Shown: positions 8,548 to 18,069, counted from the stretch's first letter. The stretch is DNA of 64,000 bases from an uncultured Paracoccus sp. (GCF_947496875.1 NZ_CANMEH010000003.1:186001-250000), one strand, 5' to 3'. Numbers and translations are program-made. The notes: a model not told the origin generated them from the letters alone.

Positions 8548-9183
8548 GTGTTCACCGGGATCATTACCGATGTAGGTCGGGTCGCCGCTGTCGAGATGCG
8601 CGGCGACATGCGCGCGCGGATCGCCTGCAGCTACGCCATGGCCGATGTGGATCTGGGCGCGTCGATCGCCTGTGACGGTGTCTGCCTGACGGTCGTGGAC
8701 AGGGGCGCGAGCCCCCCAGGGGGCTCGCCGGCCGACGGCTACTTGGCAGGCGGATGGTTCGACGTCGACATCTCGGCCGAAACACTGGCCAGGACCAACA
8801 TCGGTGCGGATGGCTGGTCGGTCGGGCGGCGGCTGAACCTGGAACGGGCACTGCGGGTGGGGGACGAGCTTGGCGGCCACATCGTGTCAGGCCATGTCGA
8901 CGGTGTGGCCATCGTCGAGCGAGCCGCGCCCGAGGGCGACAGCCTGCGCTTGACGCTGAGCGCGCCGGCCGACCTGGCGCGCTTCATCGCGCCCAAGGGA
9001 TCCGTGGCGCTGAACGGCACCTCGCTGACGGTGAACGAGGTCGACGGGAACCGCTTTGGCATCAACCTGATTCCCCACACCTGCGCGACAACGACATGGG
9101 GTGAGGCACGGGTTGGCGATCGCGTGAATCTGGAGATCGACACCCTGGCCCGATACGTGGCGCGGCTGGCCGAGGCCAGCTGA
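8548..9183 (+). CDS. ribE: Riboflavin synthase alpha chain
   Basis: The 211-residue protein has two lumazine-binding repeats: MFTGIITDVG at the start and GGHIVSGHVDGV opening the second barrel. It dismutates two 6,7-dimethyl-8-ribityllumazine molecules into riboflavin. Start is GTG at 8548 with AGGAG seven bases upstream. An insertion of about 15 residues (ASPPGGSPADGYL) splits the first repeat between LTVVDRG and WFDVDISAET. At DNA level it is a perfect inverted repeat. No FMN riboswitch is visible upstream. ribB follows 134 bases downstream. Confidence 0.94.
   Translation: MFTGIITDVGRVAAVEMRGDMRARIACSYAMADVDLGASIACDGVCLTVVDRGASPPGGSPADGYLAGGWFDVDISAETLARTNIGADGWSVGRRLNLERALRVGDELGGHIVSGHVDGVAIVERAAPEGDSLRLTLSAPADLARFIAPKGSVALNGTSLTVNEVDGNRFGINLIPHTCATTTWGEARVGDRVNLEIDTLARYVARLAEAS
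8707..8728. repeat. Perfect 10-base inverted repeat inside ribE
   Basis: GCGAGCCCCC (8707-8716) faces GGGGGCTCGC (8719-8728) with a two-base spacer. It encodes the extra ASPPGGSP residues of RibE, so it reads as a small palindromic insertion that kept the frame. Confidence 0.6.
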
Positions 9184-9317
9184 TCGCCCGTGGGCGGTGC
9201 TGCCGCCGATCGCCGCGTCCCATCTTTCCCCGCGACGGGGCTTGGGGTAAGGCCGCGCCATGCTGACCTCATCATCTCATTCCTCCGCGCCACAGCTGCG
9301 GTCGTCAGGACGACATC

Positions 9318-10436
9318 ATGCATTATGAACAACCGGGACCCGTCGAACGGAACTGGTCCGACGCGATCACCGGCATCGAGGAGATCATCGAGGATGCCCG
9401 CAACGGGCGGATGTTCATCCTGGTCGATCACGAGGACCGGGAGAATGAAGGCGACCTGGTGATCCCCGCGCAGACGGCAACACCCGACGCCATCAATTTC
9501 ATGGCGACATACGGCCGGGGGCTGATCTGCCTGGCGCTGCCCGGACCGCGGATCGATGCCTTGGGGCTGCCGCTGATGTCGCCCAAGAATTCCAGCCGGC
9601 ATGAAACGGCGTTCACCCTGTCGATCGAGGCGCGAGAGGGCGTGACCACCGGTATCTCCGCGCATGACCGAGCCCGCACCGTGTCGGTCGCCATCGATCC
9701 GGCAAAGGGGGCCGCCGACATCGCGACCCCCGGCCACGTTTTTCCGCTTCGGGCCCGCGATGGCGGGGTCCTGGTCCGCGCCGGCCACACCGAAGCCGCG
9801 GTCGACATCGCGCGGCTGGCGGGTCTGAATCCTTCGGGTGTTATCTGCGAGATCATGAACGAGGACGGCACGATGGCGCGCCTGCCGGATCTTGTCGCCT
9901 TTGCCCAGCGGCACGGGCTGAAGATCGGTACGATCAGCGACCTGATCGCCTATCGTCGTCGCCACGACAATTTGATCTCGGAATGCGACAGGCGCGAGGT
10001 CACCTCGGCCCATGGCGGCCAGTGGATGATGCGGGTCTTTGCCGATGAGACGCAGGGCACCGAGCATATCGTGCTGACCAAGGGGGATGTGACCACCCCG
10101 GAGCCGGTGCTGGTCCGCATGCATGCGCTCGACCCGCTACACGACGTGCTGGGGATCGCCCGTGAACGGGCCGGGGACCTGCCGGTGGCAATGCGGATGA
10201 TCGCGGCCGAGGGGCGCGGTGCTATCGTGCTGCTGCGCGACCTGTCGCCCAAGCTGCCGCGCACCGGCGAGGCGGCGTCGCATACGCTGCGCCAGTATGG
10301 CGTGGGGGCGCAGATCCTGTCCGCGCTCGGCGTCTCCGAACTGGTCCTGCTGACCAACTCGGCGCCGGTGCGAGTCGTCGGACTTGACGCCTATGGGCTT
10401 TCGATCCATTCCACCCGTCCGATCCCGCAGGACTGA
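9318..10436 (+). CDS. ribB: 3,4-dihydroxy-2-butanone-4-phosphate synthase with degenerate GTP cyclohydrolase II domain
   Basis: The N-terminal domain (about residues 15-215) is a complete RibB with D37-H38-E39-D40-R41-E42-N43-E44-G45-D46, which makes the four-carbon unit of riboflavin from ribulose 5-phosphate. The C-terminal domain has the RibA fold outline (LVRMHALDPLHDVLG, LRQYGVGAQIL), but the Cys-rich zinc-binding segment of GTP cyclohydrolase II is missing. That half is probably inactive, as in RibBX-type proteins, and a real ribA should lie elsewhere. ATG at 9318 follows AGGACG. ribH begins 15 bases after the stop. Confidence 0.9.
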   Translation: MHYEQPGPVERNWSDAITGIEEIIEDARNGRMFILVDHEDRENEGDLVIPAQTATPDAINFMATYGRGLICLALPGPRIDALGLPLMSPKNSSRHETAFTLSIEAREGVTTGISAHDRARTVSVAIDPAKGAADIATPGHVFPLRARDGGVLVRAGHTEAAVDIARLAGLNPSGVICEIMNEDGTMARLPDLVAFAQRHGLKIGTISDLIAYRRRHDNLISECDRREVTSAHGGQWMMRVFADETQGTEHIVLTKGDVTTPEPVLVRMHALDPLHDVLGIARERAGDLPVAMRMIAAEGRGAIVLLRDLSPKLPRTGEAASHTLRQYGVGAQILSALGVSELVLLTNSAPVRVVGLDAYGLSIHSTRPIPQD

Positions 10437-10451
10437 TCCGCAAGGGCGACC

Positions 10452-11006
10452 ATGGCCGCGCTGACCGAACACACCACCCTGCCGCTGCCTGTCCTGGACG
10501 GGTCGGTGCGGCTGCTGATCGTCGTGGCGCCGTATTATCGGGCGATCGCCGATGACCTGATCGCCGGCGCAAGGGCCGTGGCGGACAAGGCCGGCGCCGT
10601 TGCGGACGTGGTTGAGGTTCCGGGTGCGCTGGAAATCCCGCCGGCGATCGGCATGGCGGGACGGTTGGCCAATTACGATGGCTATGTCGCGCTGGGATGC
10701 GTCATCCGGGGCGAGACCACCCACTATGATACGGTGTGCAATGACAGTTCGCGCGGGCTGACACTGCTGGGCCTGCAGGGCTACTGCATTGGCAACGGCA
10801 TCCTGACGGTCGAGACGATGGATCAGGCCGTGGTCCGTGCTGATCCCGCCAGCCAGGACAAGGGCGGCGGCGCGGCCGCAGCGGCCCTGCATCTGATCGC
10901 CCTGCAGCGTCGCTGGGCCGGGTCGCGGCGGACTGCTGCCCCGGGCCTGACCGATCGGGATCCGGTGCGGCTGGCCGGAACCCTCGACGGGTCGTCACCG
11001 GCATGA
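10452..11006 (+). CDS. ribH: 6,7-dimethyl-8-ribityllumazine synthase
   Basis: The 184-residue lumazine synthase joins the pyrimidine from RibD with the RibB product. Diagnostic segments are VEVPGALEIP, GCVIRGETTHYD and GNGILTVET. The product is about 25 residues longer than usual because of a C-terminal tail after WAGSRR that has no motif. It follows ribB by 15 bases, and its stop overlaps the nusB start by four bases (ATGA), so ribB-ribH-nusB is one operon. Confidence 0.95.
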   Translation: MAALTEHTTLPLPVLDGSVRLLIVVAPYYRAIADDLIAGARAVADKAGAVADVVEVPGALEIPPAIGMAGRLANYDGYVALGCVIRGETTHYDTVCNDSSRGLTLLGLQGYCIGNGILTVETMDQAVVRADPASQDKGGGAAAAALHLIALQRRWAGSRRTAAPGLTDRDPVRLAGTLDGSSPA

Positions 11007-11488
11007 GCGAGCGGGTGGATCGACGGGCCCGCAGCGGCGCCGCGCGGATCTATGCGGTCCAGGCGCTGTTCCAGATGGAATCGGCCGACCAGTCGGCGGA
11101 ACGGGTGCGCCAGGAATTCCAGAACTGGCGGATCGGCGCCGAATACGCCGAAGGCGTGACGCCCGAGGCGGACGAGGATCTGTTCGCGACGATCCTAGAC
11201 GATGCCGTCACCTGGCAGGCCCGGATCGACCAGATGACGGACCGAGCGCTGGTCGAGAAATGGCCCATCGCCCGGATCGACCCGGTGTTGCGCGCCGTGT
11301 TCCGCGCCGCCGGCGCCGAACTGGTGGGAAAGCGGACCCCGGCACGTGTCGTGATCACGGAATATGTTACCGTCGCCGACGCCTTCTTTCCGGAAGGCAA
11401 GGAGGCCCGATTCGTCAACGCGGTTCTGGACCACATGGCCCGGCATACGCGTCCCGACGAGTTCCGGGACATGCGCCCGCGGGACTAG
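11003..11488 (+). CDS. nusB: Transcription antitermination factor NusB
   Basis: The 161-residue all-helical NusB contains RSGAARIYAVQALFQME and KRTPARVVITEYVTVADAFF, with a C-terminal FVNAVLDHMAR. NusB binds boxA RNA with S10 in the antitermination complex that acts mainly on rRNA operons. It overlaps ribH by four bases. The ribH-nusB pairing is widely conserved in bacteria. Confidence 0.95.
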   Translation: MSERVDRRARSGAARIYAVQALFQMESADQSAERVRQEFQNWRIGAEYAEGVTPEADEDLFATILDDAVTWQARIDQMTDRALVEKWPIARIDPVLRAVFRAAGAELVGKRTPARVVITEYVTVADAFFPEGKEARFVNAVLDHMARHTRPDEFRDMRPRD

Positions 11489-11539
11489 GCGCGGGCGTGC
11501 TGATCCAGTAGCATGCAACCTCTGCAGGGGGATTGCGTC

Positions 11540-11851
11540 ATGCCGCAGCTGGTTCGTCTCTATATTGTCAATGTCGCGATCGGTTTCGCCCTCGCGCTGG
11601 TGTTCACCGGGCTTCTGATCGCGGTGGACGTCGCCCATCTGCGACATCTCGTGCTTGGATCTGGTGGCGCCGGCGTGATCGCACTGGTCATGCTGGTGGT
11701 ATTCAACACCCTGCTGTTTGCGGGTGTGCAGTTCGCCATCGCGGTGATGCGCATGGCCGACCGCAAGGCGCCGCCCGCAGGGGGCCGACGCGAACGCGTG
11801 AGACCCGCTGGCGCCGTGACGGTCCCCGTGCCGGCGAGAGCACGCCGCTGA
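11540..11851 (+). CDS. Small two-helix membrane protein of unknown function
   Basis: The 103-residue protein has two clear membrane helices (about residues 8-28 and 42-68) followed by a basic, Pro/Arg-rich tail. I do not recognise the family. I chose ATG at 11540 because AGGGGG lies eight bases upstream; the frame extends to an ATG at 11513 without a good site. It follows nusB by about 50 bases in the same direction and may be the last gene of the rib-nusB operon. Confidence 0.65.
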   Translation: MPQLVRLYIVNVAIGFALALVFTGLLIAVDVAHLRHLVLGSGGAGVIALVMLVVFNTLLFAGVQFAIAVMRMADRKAPPAGGRRERVRPAGAVTVPVPARARR

Positions 11852-12222
11852 CCCGAGCCCGGCATGCCCACGTCAGCGATCATCGTGTGACTTTTGCCAC
11901 ACCTGCGTGGCCGGACGGCCGCATTCGGCCGGCGTGTTAACGATCTGGGCTCCCACAGACAGCGCCAGCATTTCAGTTCAGACAAGGTTCGTGAACTTCC
12001 AAGCCGTTGACGTCGCGACGGAAACCGGCGTGTGCGGCCGAGTTGCTCACGCGCGGAGCGACGCCTCGAACTGCCTGAAGTGGTTCCAATGGTTAATGTC
12101 ACATCTTGGTGAGCGCAACTTCTGGTAGCGGCATGGTTCATAACGCCGCCCATCTGCATTAACTCGGTGTCACACAAGACCGATGCAGTTCTGCGCATCG
12201 GCTGCTGTAAAAGAGGTATGAC
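11852..12222. other. 371-base intergenic region upstream of the outer-membrane protein gene
   Basis: I find no gene here. The final 60 bases contain a small hairpin (CCGATGC facing GCATCGG) in what would be the leader of the downstream gene, and AGAGG just before its ATG. GTGTG and CACAC flank an eight-base spacer near 11886-11903. The long spacer suits a strongly regulated outer-membrane protein gene, but no promoter stands out. Confidence 0.5.
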
Positions 12223-13161
12223 ATGAAAACCCTTACGCTCCTGGCCGGCGCCACCGTTCTTGCCGCCGGTTTCTCCGCTCCGGCATTCGCCCAGGTCGAG
12301 ATCGCTGCGGGCGCCGACGCGACCGGTGTTTCCCGCATCAACGAAGAGATCATCGACGTCGAGGAAGCGGTCCAAGACGATTTCGAGCGCTCGGAAGACC
12401 GGGCCCGTTTCGGCCGTCCGGATTCCCGTGAAGGCACCTTCGGCTCCGTCGCCCTCGGCTACACCGGCCGCACCGGCAACATCGAAAACCAGGACTTCAA
12501 CCTGGCCGGCCGCCTGTCGCACAACCAGGGTCCGTTCCAGCAGTCGGTCGGCATCCTGCTGGAATATGGCGAGGATGACGACGGCGACACCGATGTCAAG
12601 GAAACCTCGGTCATCTATGACGCCAACTACTATTTCAACGACCGGTTCTATGCCTTCGCCCTGGGTCGCCTGACCACTGACGGTCTGGCCGACGAGTTCG
12701 ACGTCCTTGAAGAGGACGGCGAGGACGAGTACCGCGATCTCGACGGCCGTCTGAAGCGCGATGCGCTGCTGGCCTTCGGTCCGGGCTACCGCGTCATCAA
12801 CACCGACACGACCGCCTGGCGCGTTCAGGCCGGTGTGGGCGTCCGCTACACCCAGACCGTCGACACGGTGGACAACGATGGCAACCTGGTCGCCGTCGGT
12901 GACCGGATCGATTCCGACACCTCGACCAGCTACATCGTGTCGTCGCGGTTCTACCACCGCTTCAGCGACACCATGTTCATCACCAACGACACCGACTTCC
13001 TGACCTCGGACGCGAACGACGTCGCGACCAACGAACTGGGTCTGAACTTCAAGATGTCGAACGCCTTGGCGACCCGCGTGTCGTACAGCACCGAGTATGT
13101 CTCTGATCGCGAGATCCGCACGGACAACACCCTGGGCCTGTCGCTGGTCTACGGCTTCTGA
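12223..13161 (+). CDS. DUF481-type outer-membrane beta-barrel protein
   Basis: The 312-residue protein has a clean signal peptide (MKTLTLLAGATVLAAGFSA, cleavage after AFA) and an all-beta, acidic body with alternating strands ending in the barrel-type C-terminus LGLSLVYGF. The layout (GSVALGYTGRTGNIENQ, LLAFGPGYRV, YHRFSDTMFITN) fits the DUF481 salt-stress-induced outer-membrane family. Codon use looks strongly biased, as for an abundant protein. It has its own long leader and a strong terminator, so it is monocistronic. Function in the barrel family is not well defined. Confidence 0.82.
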   Translation: MKTLTLLAGATVLAAGFSAPAFAQVEIAAGADATGVSRINEEIIDVEEAVQDDFERSEDRARFGRPDSREGTFGSVALGYTGRTGNIENQDFNLAGRLSHNQGPFQQSVGILLEYGEDDDGDTDVKETSVIYDANYYFNDRFYAFALGRLTTDGLADEFDVLEEDGEDEYRDLDGRLKRDALLAFGPGYRVINTDTTAWRVQAGVGVRYTQTVDTVDNDGNLVAVGDRIDSDTSTSYIVSSRFYHRFSDTMFITNDTDFLTSDANDVATNELGLNFKMSNALATRVSYSTEYVSDREIRTDNTLGLSLVYGF

Positions 13162-13189
13162 TCGGGCGAACGATCACGCGACGACACGA

Positions 13190-13214
13190 GGGCGGCTGCA
13201 AGGCCGCCCTTTTT
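13190..13214 (+). terminator. Rho-independent terminator of the DUF481 gene
   Basis: GGGCGGC (13190-13196) pairs with GCCGCCC (13203-13209) across a six-base loop and is followed by TTTTT. It lies 29 bases after the stop of the barrel gene. Confidence 0.9.
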
Positions 13215-13245
13215 CATTGGGTCGCCGCGCGGCGGACGACAGCAG

Positions 13246-13269
13246 AAAGCCGCCCCGAAGGGCGGCTTT
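13246..13269. repeat. Second perfect hairpin downstream of the DUF481 gene
   Basis: A 10-base perfect inverted repeat (AAAGCCGCCC with GGGCGGCTTT, loop CGAA) lies 32 bases after the first terminator. It could be a back-up bidirectional terminator. The rest of 13215-13555 holds no gene I can support. Confidence 0.65.
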
Positions 13270-13555
13270 GCCAGTGGCGGGAACCGCAGCAACCGTGGCG
13301 GCACAGGTTTCCCCGAAAGCCTGGATGTCCAGGTGGGTGCCGGTTAACAGGACCAGGGCCCTGACAGAGCCAGCCCCCTCGGAAGAATTTAAGGCCAGTG
13401 GAAAAAAAGGCCACACACGCGAAGAGCAGAAACCCGCCGGACCCGAACGTAGGAACGACCAGGCGGATGTGCAAGTGGTGTCAAGGTAGGGGAGCGCATC
13501 TCGCGGGTCTCGCGCGGACTTGCCGGATGTTTCGCTTTCGTTCATGGTCGCCCTG

Positions 13556-14008
13556 ATGACTGACACCTCGACCCTGATGCCCGGCCAGCGCCTTGCCCGC
13601 GGCGTGACCCGGCTGCTGATCTCGATGGGCCACGCGCCACTGGCCGAGTTCGTTCCGACGCCCGGCCTGCGGGTCGACGTCGTCTCTGTTTCGCCCGCCG
13701 GCGAGATCTGGATCGTGGAATGCAAGAGCTGCCGGTCAGACTTTGCCGGTGACCGGAAGTGGCAGGGTTACCTGCCGTTCTGCGACCGGTTCTTCTGGGC
13801 CACGGACGGCGACTTTCCCACCGAATTGCTGCCGGGAGACAGCGGCCTGATACTGGCCGACCCTTACGGCGCCGAACTGCTGCGCCCCGCGCCGCTTGTC
13901 CGGCTTGCACCAGCGCGCCGGGCCAAGCTGCTGCGGGAGATCGCCCGGGTCGCCACCTGCCGTGTCGCCAAGCTGGCAGATCCGGACGCCTTCGATCTGG
14001 CCGGTTGA
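13556..14008 (+). CDS. mmcB: MmcB family DNA repair protein
   Basis: The 150-residue protein of the MmcB family has a restriction-endonuclease-like core: LRVDVVSVSPAGEIWIVECKS supplies the D...E-x-K catalytic pattern, followed by SDFAGDRKWQGYLPFCDRFFW. In alphaproteobacteria MmcB is linked to repair of methylation and mitomycin C damage. Conserved sequence begins at LMPGQRLARG, so I place the start at ATG 13556; ATG at 13544 or 13520 is possible. No ribosome site is convincing. It converges with the DUF6324 gene. Confidence 0.82.
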   Translation: MTDTSTLMPGQRLARGVTRLLISMGHAPLAEFVPTPGLRVDVVSVSPAGEIWIVECKSCRSDFAGDRKWQGYLPFCDRFFWATDGDFPTELLPGDSGLILADPYGAELLRPAPLVRLAPARRAKLLREIARVATCRVAKLADPDAFDLAG

Positions 14009-14040
14009 GAGCCGCCAGATCTGGCGTGCGCTGCCGCCGG

Positions 14041-14271
14041 TCAGCGGCGCTTCGGCTTGCCGGATGATCCGCGGGCCGATCCGCCCTTGCTGATGGCGCG
14101 CGCGGCCTCGGCGGCCGCCAGCAATTCCTCGGCGATCTCGGCCGCCTCATCCGGGTCGAAGTCCAGCGGCAGGTCGACGCCGTCGCCTTCCAGATAGATG
14201 CGGACCATGCCCAGATCGGTGGGTCCGATCTGCAGGCTGGCCGCGACGTCGCTTTCGCGATTGATGCCCAT
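14041..14271 (-). CDS. DUF6324 family protein
   Basis: The 76-residue acidic protein begins MGINRESDVAASLQIGPTD and continues with PLDFDPDEAAEIAEELL, then a basic Ser/Gly/Lys tail. This pattern matches the small DUF6324 family of Rhodobacteraceae, whose role is unknown. It lies between mmcB (convergent) and tRNA-His (divergent). No signal or membrane segment is present. Confidence 0.7.
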   Translation of the reverse strand: MGINRESDVAASLQIGPTDLGMVRIYLEGDGVDLPLDFDPDEAAEIAEELLAAAEAARAISKGGSARGSSGKPKRR

Positions 14272-14372
14272 GTGCGGTTCCCCGGCTGTGTCGACCCGGT
14301 CTAGTCCGGCGCCCCGGATCGGACAAGAGAGGCTTGCATCATCCCGGGACGGGCGCTAGATCATTCGCCTGT

Positions 14373-14449
14373 GCCGCCTTAGCTCAGTTGGTTAGAGCGC
14401 TAGATTGTGGATCTAGAGGTCCCCCGTTCAAGCCGGGGAGGCGGTACCA
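14373..14449 (+). tRNA. tRNA-His (GTG), lacking G-1
   Basis: The 77-base cloverleaf with encoded CCA has anticodon GTG in loop TTGTGGA. The acceptor stem runs GCCGCCT / AGGCGGT, with a G1-U72 wobble pair. The base before G1 is T and the discriminator is A73. The usual bacterial G-1:C73 pair is therefore absent, a feature known from a subset of alphaproteobacteria that use a divergent HisRS. Confidence 0.95.
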
Positions 14450-14575
14450 TCCGGATCAGCCTTCTGTCTTGCCGTCCGTCACAGGCCGTTAACTAAGCTG
14501 CTTCTTTATGCGCGAGGCAGGTGTGTGCCGCAGGCGTGCTGGCCGTGGCGGAGCCGGTCCGGAAGCCCCGATCGC

Positions 14576-15073
14576 TCAGCGCCAGCCCAGCGGAACACGC
14601 CGACGAAAGGGCAGGGCGATCATGCGGCCCAGCAGCCCGGCAGCGGTCCATCCGATAAGAAATCCCAGACCGGCGGCCAGAACGCCTGCCGGGGTGACGG
14701 GGACCGCCGGCCGGTAATCGGCCCATGTCGCCTGCAGCGTGTCGACGTCGCGCAGCCTGTGTGGCAGGGCGATCCGCTCCAGCGGTGCCGCGGCGCGCAA
14801 TAGCACCAGATCGGACCGTGCGCGGTCCAGCCGCTCGAATGCCCGCTGCATGTCGCGCGCGTGCGCATCGCGGAAGGCGCTGCCCGACAGATCGGCCAGC
14901 GCCTCGTCCCGCGTCAGCCCGGCACGGGCGGCGCTGCGGTCAAAATCGGCGGCAATCGCCGTCAGCGCGTCTACCTGCCCGCCCAGACGCTGCACGTACT
15001 GGTCCGAAAATGCGGGGAACTGCGACAGGACCAGCGCCACCAGCAGCGCGATTGCCAGACGCAGCAGGCCCAC
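14576..15073 (-). CDS. DUF2937 family membrane protein
   Basis: The 165-residue protein has an N-terminal hydrophobic helix (GLLRLAIALLVALVLSQFPAF), a helical periplasmic stretch starting YVQRLGGQVDAL, and a C-terminal membrane hairpin (AGVLAAGLGFLIGWTAAGLL). This is the DUF2937 layout; the function is unknown. Start is GTG at 15073, three bases after the proS stop, so it is translated with proS. Confidence 0.75.
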   Translation of the reverse strand: MGLLRLAIALLVALVLSQFPAFSDQYVQRLGGQVDALTAIAADFDRSAARAGLTRDEALADLSGSAFRDAHARDMQRAFERLDRARSDLVLLRAAAPLERIALPHRLRDVDTLQATWADYRPAVPVTPAGVLAAGLGFLIGWTAAGLLGRMIALPFRRRVPLGWR

Positions 15074-15076
15074 GGC

Positions 15077-16435
15077 TCAGCCCCGGAAGCTGCGCGCGAA
15101 TACCGGCTCGTACAGCTCGGCCAGGTGGGCGATCGCCTCCTGCGGCGCCATCTCGACGGTCTGGCCCGACCGGCGGCTGGTGAGTTCGATCTTGTTCGCG
15201 GCCAGCCCGCGCGGCCCAACCGTGATCCGCCAGGGCAGGCCGATCAGGTCCATGGTGGCGAACTTGGCGCCGGCGCGCTCGTCACGATCGTCGTAAAGCA
15301 CGGTCATGCCGCGGGCCTGGAGCTCGCGCTCGATCGCATCGCAGGCGCTGTCCGTCGAACTGTCGCCCTGCTTGAGGTTCACGAGGCCAACATGGAACGG
15401 GGTCACGCCCTCGGGCCAGATGATGCCGCGCTCGTCGTGGCTCGCCTCGATGATCGCGCCCAGCAGGCGGCTGACGCCGATCCCGTGCGATCCCATGTGG
15501 ACCGGCACGCGTTGTCCGTCCGGACCCACCACCGTCGCGCCCATTGGTTCCGAGTACTTGGTTCCGAAATAGAAGATCTGCCCGACCTCGATTCCGCGTG
15601 CCTGACGGCGACGTGCCTCGGGAATGCGGGCGAACTCGTCAGGATCGTGGGTTTCGTCGGTGCGGGCATAGCGGCTGGTGAATTCCTCCAGCACGGCGCG
15701 GCAGGCGGCGGGATCGTCATAGTCGATCTCGCGGTCGCCAAATGTCAGCTGCGTCAGTTCGCTGTCATAGAACACTTCGGACTCGCCGGTGTCGGCCAGC
15801 ACCAGGAATTCATGCGTGTCCTCACCCCCGATCGGTCCGCTGTCGGCGCGCATCGGGATCGCCTGCAGGCCCATGCGTTCATAGGTGCGCAGGTAGGTGA
15901 CGAGATGCCGGTTATAGGCATGCAGCGCATCGTCCTTGGTCAGGTCGAAATTATAGCCGTCCTTCATCAGGAACTCGCGGCCCCGCATCACGCCGAAACG
16001 GGGACGGATCTCGTCGCGGAACTTCCACTGGATCTGGTACAGCGTCAGCGGCAGGTCCTTGTAGCTGTTCACGTGCGCCCGGAAAATGTCGGTGATCATC
16101 TCCTCGTTGGTCGGCCCGAACAGCATGTCGCGCTTGTGACGGTCGGTGATGCGCAGCATCTCTTCGCCGTAATCGTCATAACGGCCGCTCTCGCGCCACA
16201 GATCGGCGGACTGGATGGTGGGCATCAGCACCGGGATGTGTCCGGCCCGCTGCTGCTCCTCGTGCACGATTTCCTCGATCCGGCGCAGCACCCGCAACCC
16301 CAGCGGCAGCCAGGAATAGATGCCGGCTGACTGCTGCTTGATCATGCCCGCGCGCAGCATCAGCCGGTGGCTGACGATCTGCGCCTCGGCGGGATTTTCC
16401 CTGAGAACGGGCAGGAAGTAACGCGAGACACGCAT
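15077..16435 (-). CDS. proS: Prolyl-tRNA synthetase
   Basis: The 452-residue class II synthetase is of the short form found in alphaproteobacteria, without the editing insertion. Class II motifs are visible: [19 protein letters not shown] (substrate region), [30 protein letters not shown] (motif 2) and [16 protein letters not shown] (motif 3), then an anticodon-binding domain. ATG at 16435 follows AAGG. It is divergent from perM and has DUF2937 immediately downstream. Confidence 0.96.
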   Translation of the reverse strand: MRVSRYFLPVLRENPAEAQIVSHRLMLRAGMIKQQSAGIYSWLPLGLRVLRRIEEIVHEEQQRAGHIPVLMPTIQSADLWRESGRYDDYGEEMLRITDRHKRDMLFGPTNEEMITDIFRAHVNSYKDLPLTLYQIQWKFRDEIRPRFGVMRGREFLMKDGYNFDLTKDDALHAYNRHLVTYLRTYERMGLQAIPMRADSGPIGGEDTHEFLVLADTGESEVFYDSELTQLTFGDREIDYDDPAACRAVLEEFTSRYARTDETHDPDEFARIPEARRRQARGIEVGQIFYFGTKYSEPMGATVVGPDGQRVPVHMGSHGIGVSRLLGAIIEASHDERGIIWPEGVTPFHVGLVNLKQGDSSTDSACDAIERELQARGMTVLYDDRDERAGAKFATMDLIGLPWRITVGPRGLAANKIELTSRRSGQTVEMAPQEAIAHLAELYEPVFARSFRG

Positions 16436-16553
16436 GGGCTGGCCTTCTGGAGACTGTTTGGCGCGGGTTAGCGGAACATGCCGGGGGCAGCAACGGCCAT
16501 TGCATGGGGATGGGCGGCGCGCCATGTTGGCGCCGCCTACGGCTGCGGGGACG

Positions 16554-18038
16554 ATGATGCGGGTTTCGGTGTCAAGACAGATCTGGACCTGGTCCGCGGT
16601 GGCAGCCCTCGTGGTGCTGGCGCTGTGGGGTCTGGGCAACGTGATGACCCCGTTCCTGATCGGCGCGGGGATCGCCTATGTTCTGGATCCGGTGGCCGAC
16701 CGGCTGGAAGCCGCGGGGCTGAACCGCGCGATGTCGGTGACGCTGATCACGGTGATCGCGGCATTGGCGTTCATGCTGGCGGTCGTCCTGGTCCTGCCGG
16801 TCATCGTGCGGCAGCTGACCCAGCTGGTGGAGAACGCCCCCGGCTATCTGGACACCGCGCAGGCCTGGGTCTCGGCCAGGTTCCCGCAGCTGCTGCCCGA
16901 GGGCGGGACCCTGCGCAGCGCCATCACGGAACTCGGCGCGCAGATGTCCGAGACCGGCGTACAGGTGCTGGTGACCGTGCTCAGCTCCATGAGCAATCTC
17001 GTCGGTGCGGTGCTGTTGCTGATCATCGTGCCGGTCGTCGCGTTCTATCTGCTGCTGGACTGGGACAGCATGGTCGAGCGGATCGACGAATTGCTGCCGC
17101 GCCAGCACGCCCACACCATCCGCAGCCTTGCCGACGAGATCAACGAGTCCCTGGCGGGGTTCCTGCGGGGGCAGGGCCTGGTGACGCTGATCCTGGCGAC
17201 GTTCTATTCGGTGGGCCTGCTGACGGTCGGCCTGCCCTTCGCGCTGGTGATCGGGATCACCGCAGCGGTCCTGTCGATCATTCCCTATGTCGGTGTGTTC
17301 ATCGGCGGCGTGACCTCGGTCGCCGTCGCGGCGTTCACGTTCTGGAACGAGCCGCAATGGATCGTCGTCGTGCTGGGCATCTTCGTGGTGGGGCAGGTCG
17401 TCGAGGGCAACTATCTGCAGCCGAAGATCATCGGCGGCCATGTCGGGCTGCACCCGGTGTGGCTGATGATCGCGCTGGCGGTGTTCGGCAAGCTGTTCGG
17501 GTTCGTCGGCCTGGTGGTCGCGGTGCCGATGGGGGCGATCATCGGGGTTCTGGTCCGGTTCTTCGTGCAGCGCTACAAGGAAAGCGGCCTGTTCACCGGG
17601 CAGGAACTGATGCCGGACCCGGCGCCGCCGCTGCTGATTGAGATCGTTCCGCCCGGCACCACGGCGCGGAAACGGGAAAATGCTCGCGCCGCCCACGCGG
17701 CCGCGGTTGCCGACGTGCATGTCGAAGAAGCGCGCCACGAGGCACGGCAGGCCGCCCGCGAAGCCGCCGAGCGCGACGGCGCCCGCGTCGCGACGGCGCG
17801 CATGGAGGTTCCCGGACCCGGACCGGAAGGCGCGCTGGAGGCGATGCACGACAGGCCGGAGGTCCGCACCTGGGGCGGCAAGACCCCGGACGGCACCGAC
17901 CCTGACGCCGACGATGCGCTACCCCCGGGCGACGAGGCGCGCGCCTCGAACGTCAGCCCGGTCGCGTCAAACGCCGCCCATGACGATGTCCCGACGCGCC
18001 ACAACGTCGTCCAGGGCCCGCATTTCCGATCCGAGTGA
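16554..18038 (+). CDS. AI-2E family transporter / PerM-like permease
   Basis: The 494-residue membrane protein (about eight helices over residues 10-350) belongs to the AI-2E exporter family; [16 protein letters not shown] sequence near the end of the core is characteristic. Its substrate is unknown. After residue 355 comes a soluble tail of about 140 residues, rich in Ala, Arg, Glu and Pro, which most relatives lack. I start at ATG 16554/16557 behind GGGGA; ATG at 16524 would add ten residues. hdaA follows by 31 bases. Confidence 0.85.
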   Translation: MMRVSVSRQIWTWSAVAALVVLALWGLGNVMTPFLIGAGIAYVLDPVADRLEAAGLNRAMSVTLITVIAALAFMLAVVLVLPVIVRQLTQLVENAPGYLDTAQAWVSARFPQLLPEGGTLRSAITELGAQMSETGVQVLVTVLSSMSNLVGAVLLLIIVPVVAFYLLLDWDSMVERIDELLPRQHAHTIRSLADEINESLAGFLRGQGLVTLILATFYSVGLLTVGLPFALVIGITAAVLSIIPYVGVFIGGVTSVAVAAFTFWNEPQWIVVVLGIFVVGQVVEGNYLQPKIIGGHVGLHPVWLMIALAVFGKLFGFVGLVVAVPMGAIIGVLVRFFVQRYKESGLFTGQELMPDPAPPLLIEIVPPGTTARKRENARAAHAAAVADVHVEEARHEARQAAREAAERDGARVATARMEVPGPGPEGALEAMHDRPEVRTWGGKTPDGTDPDADDALPPGDEARASNVSPVASNAAHDDVPTRHNVVQGPHFRSE

Positions 18039-18069
18039 CGATCACCCGCCCGAATCCCCCAAGGTTCCC

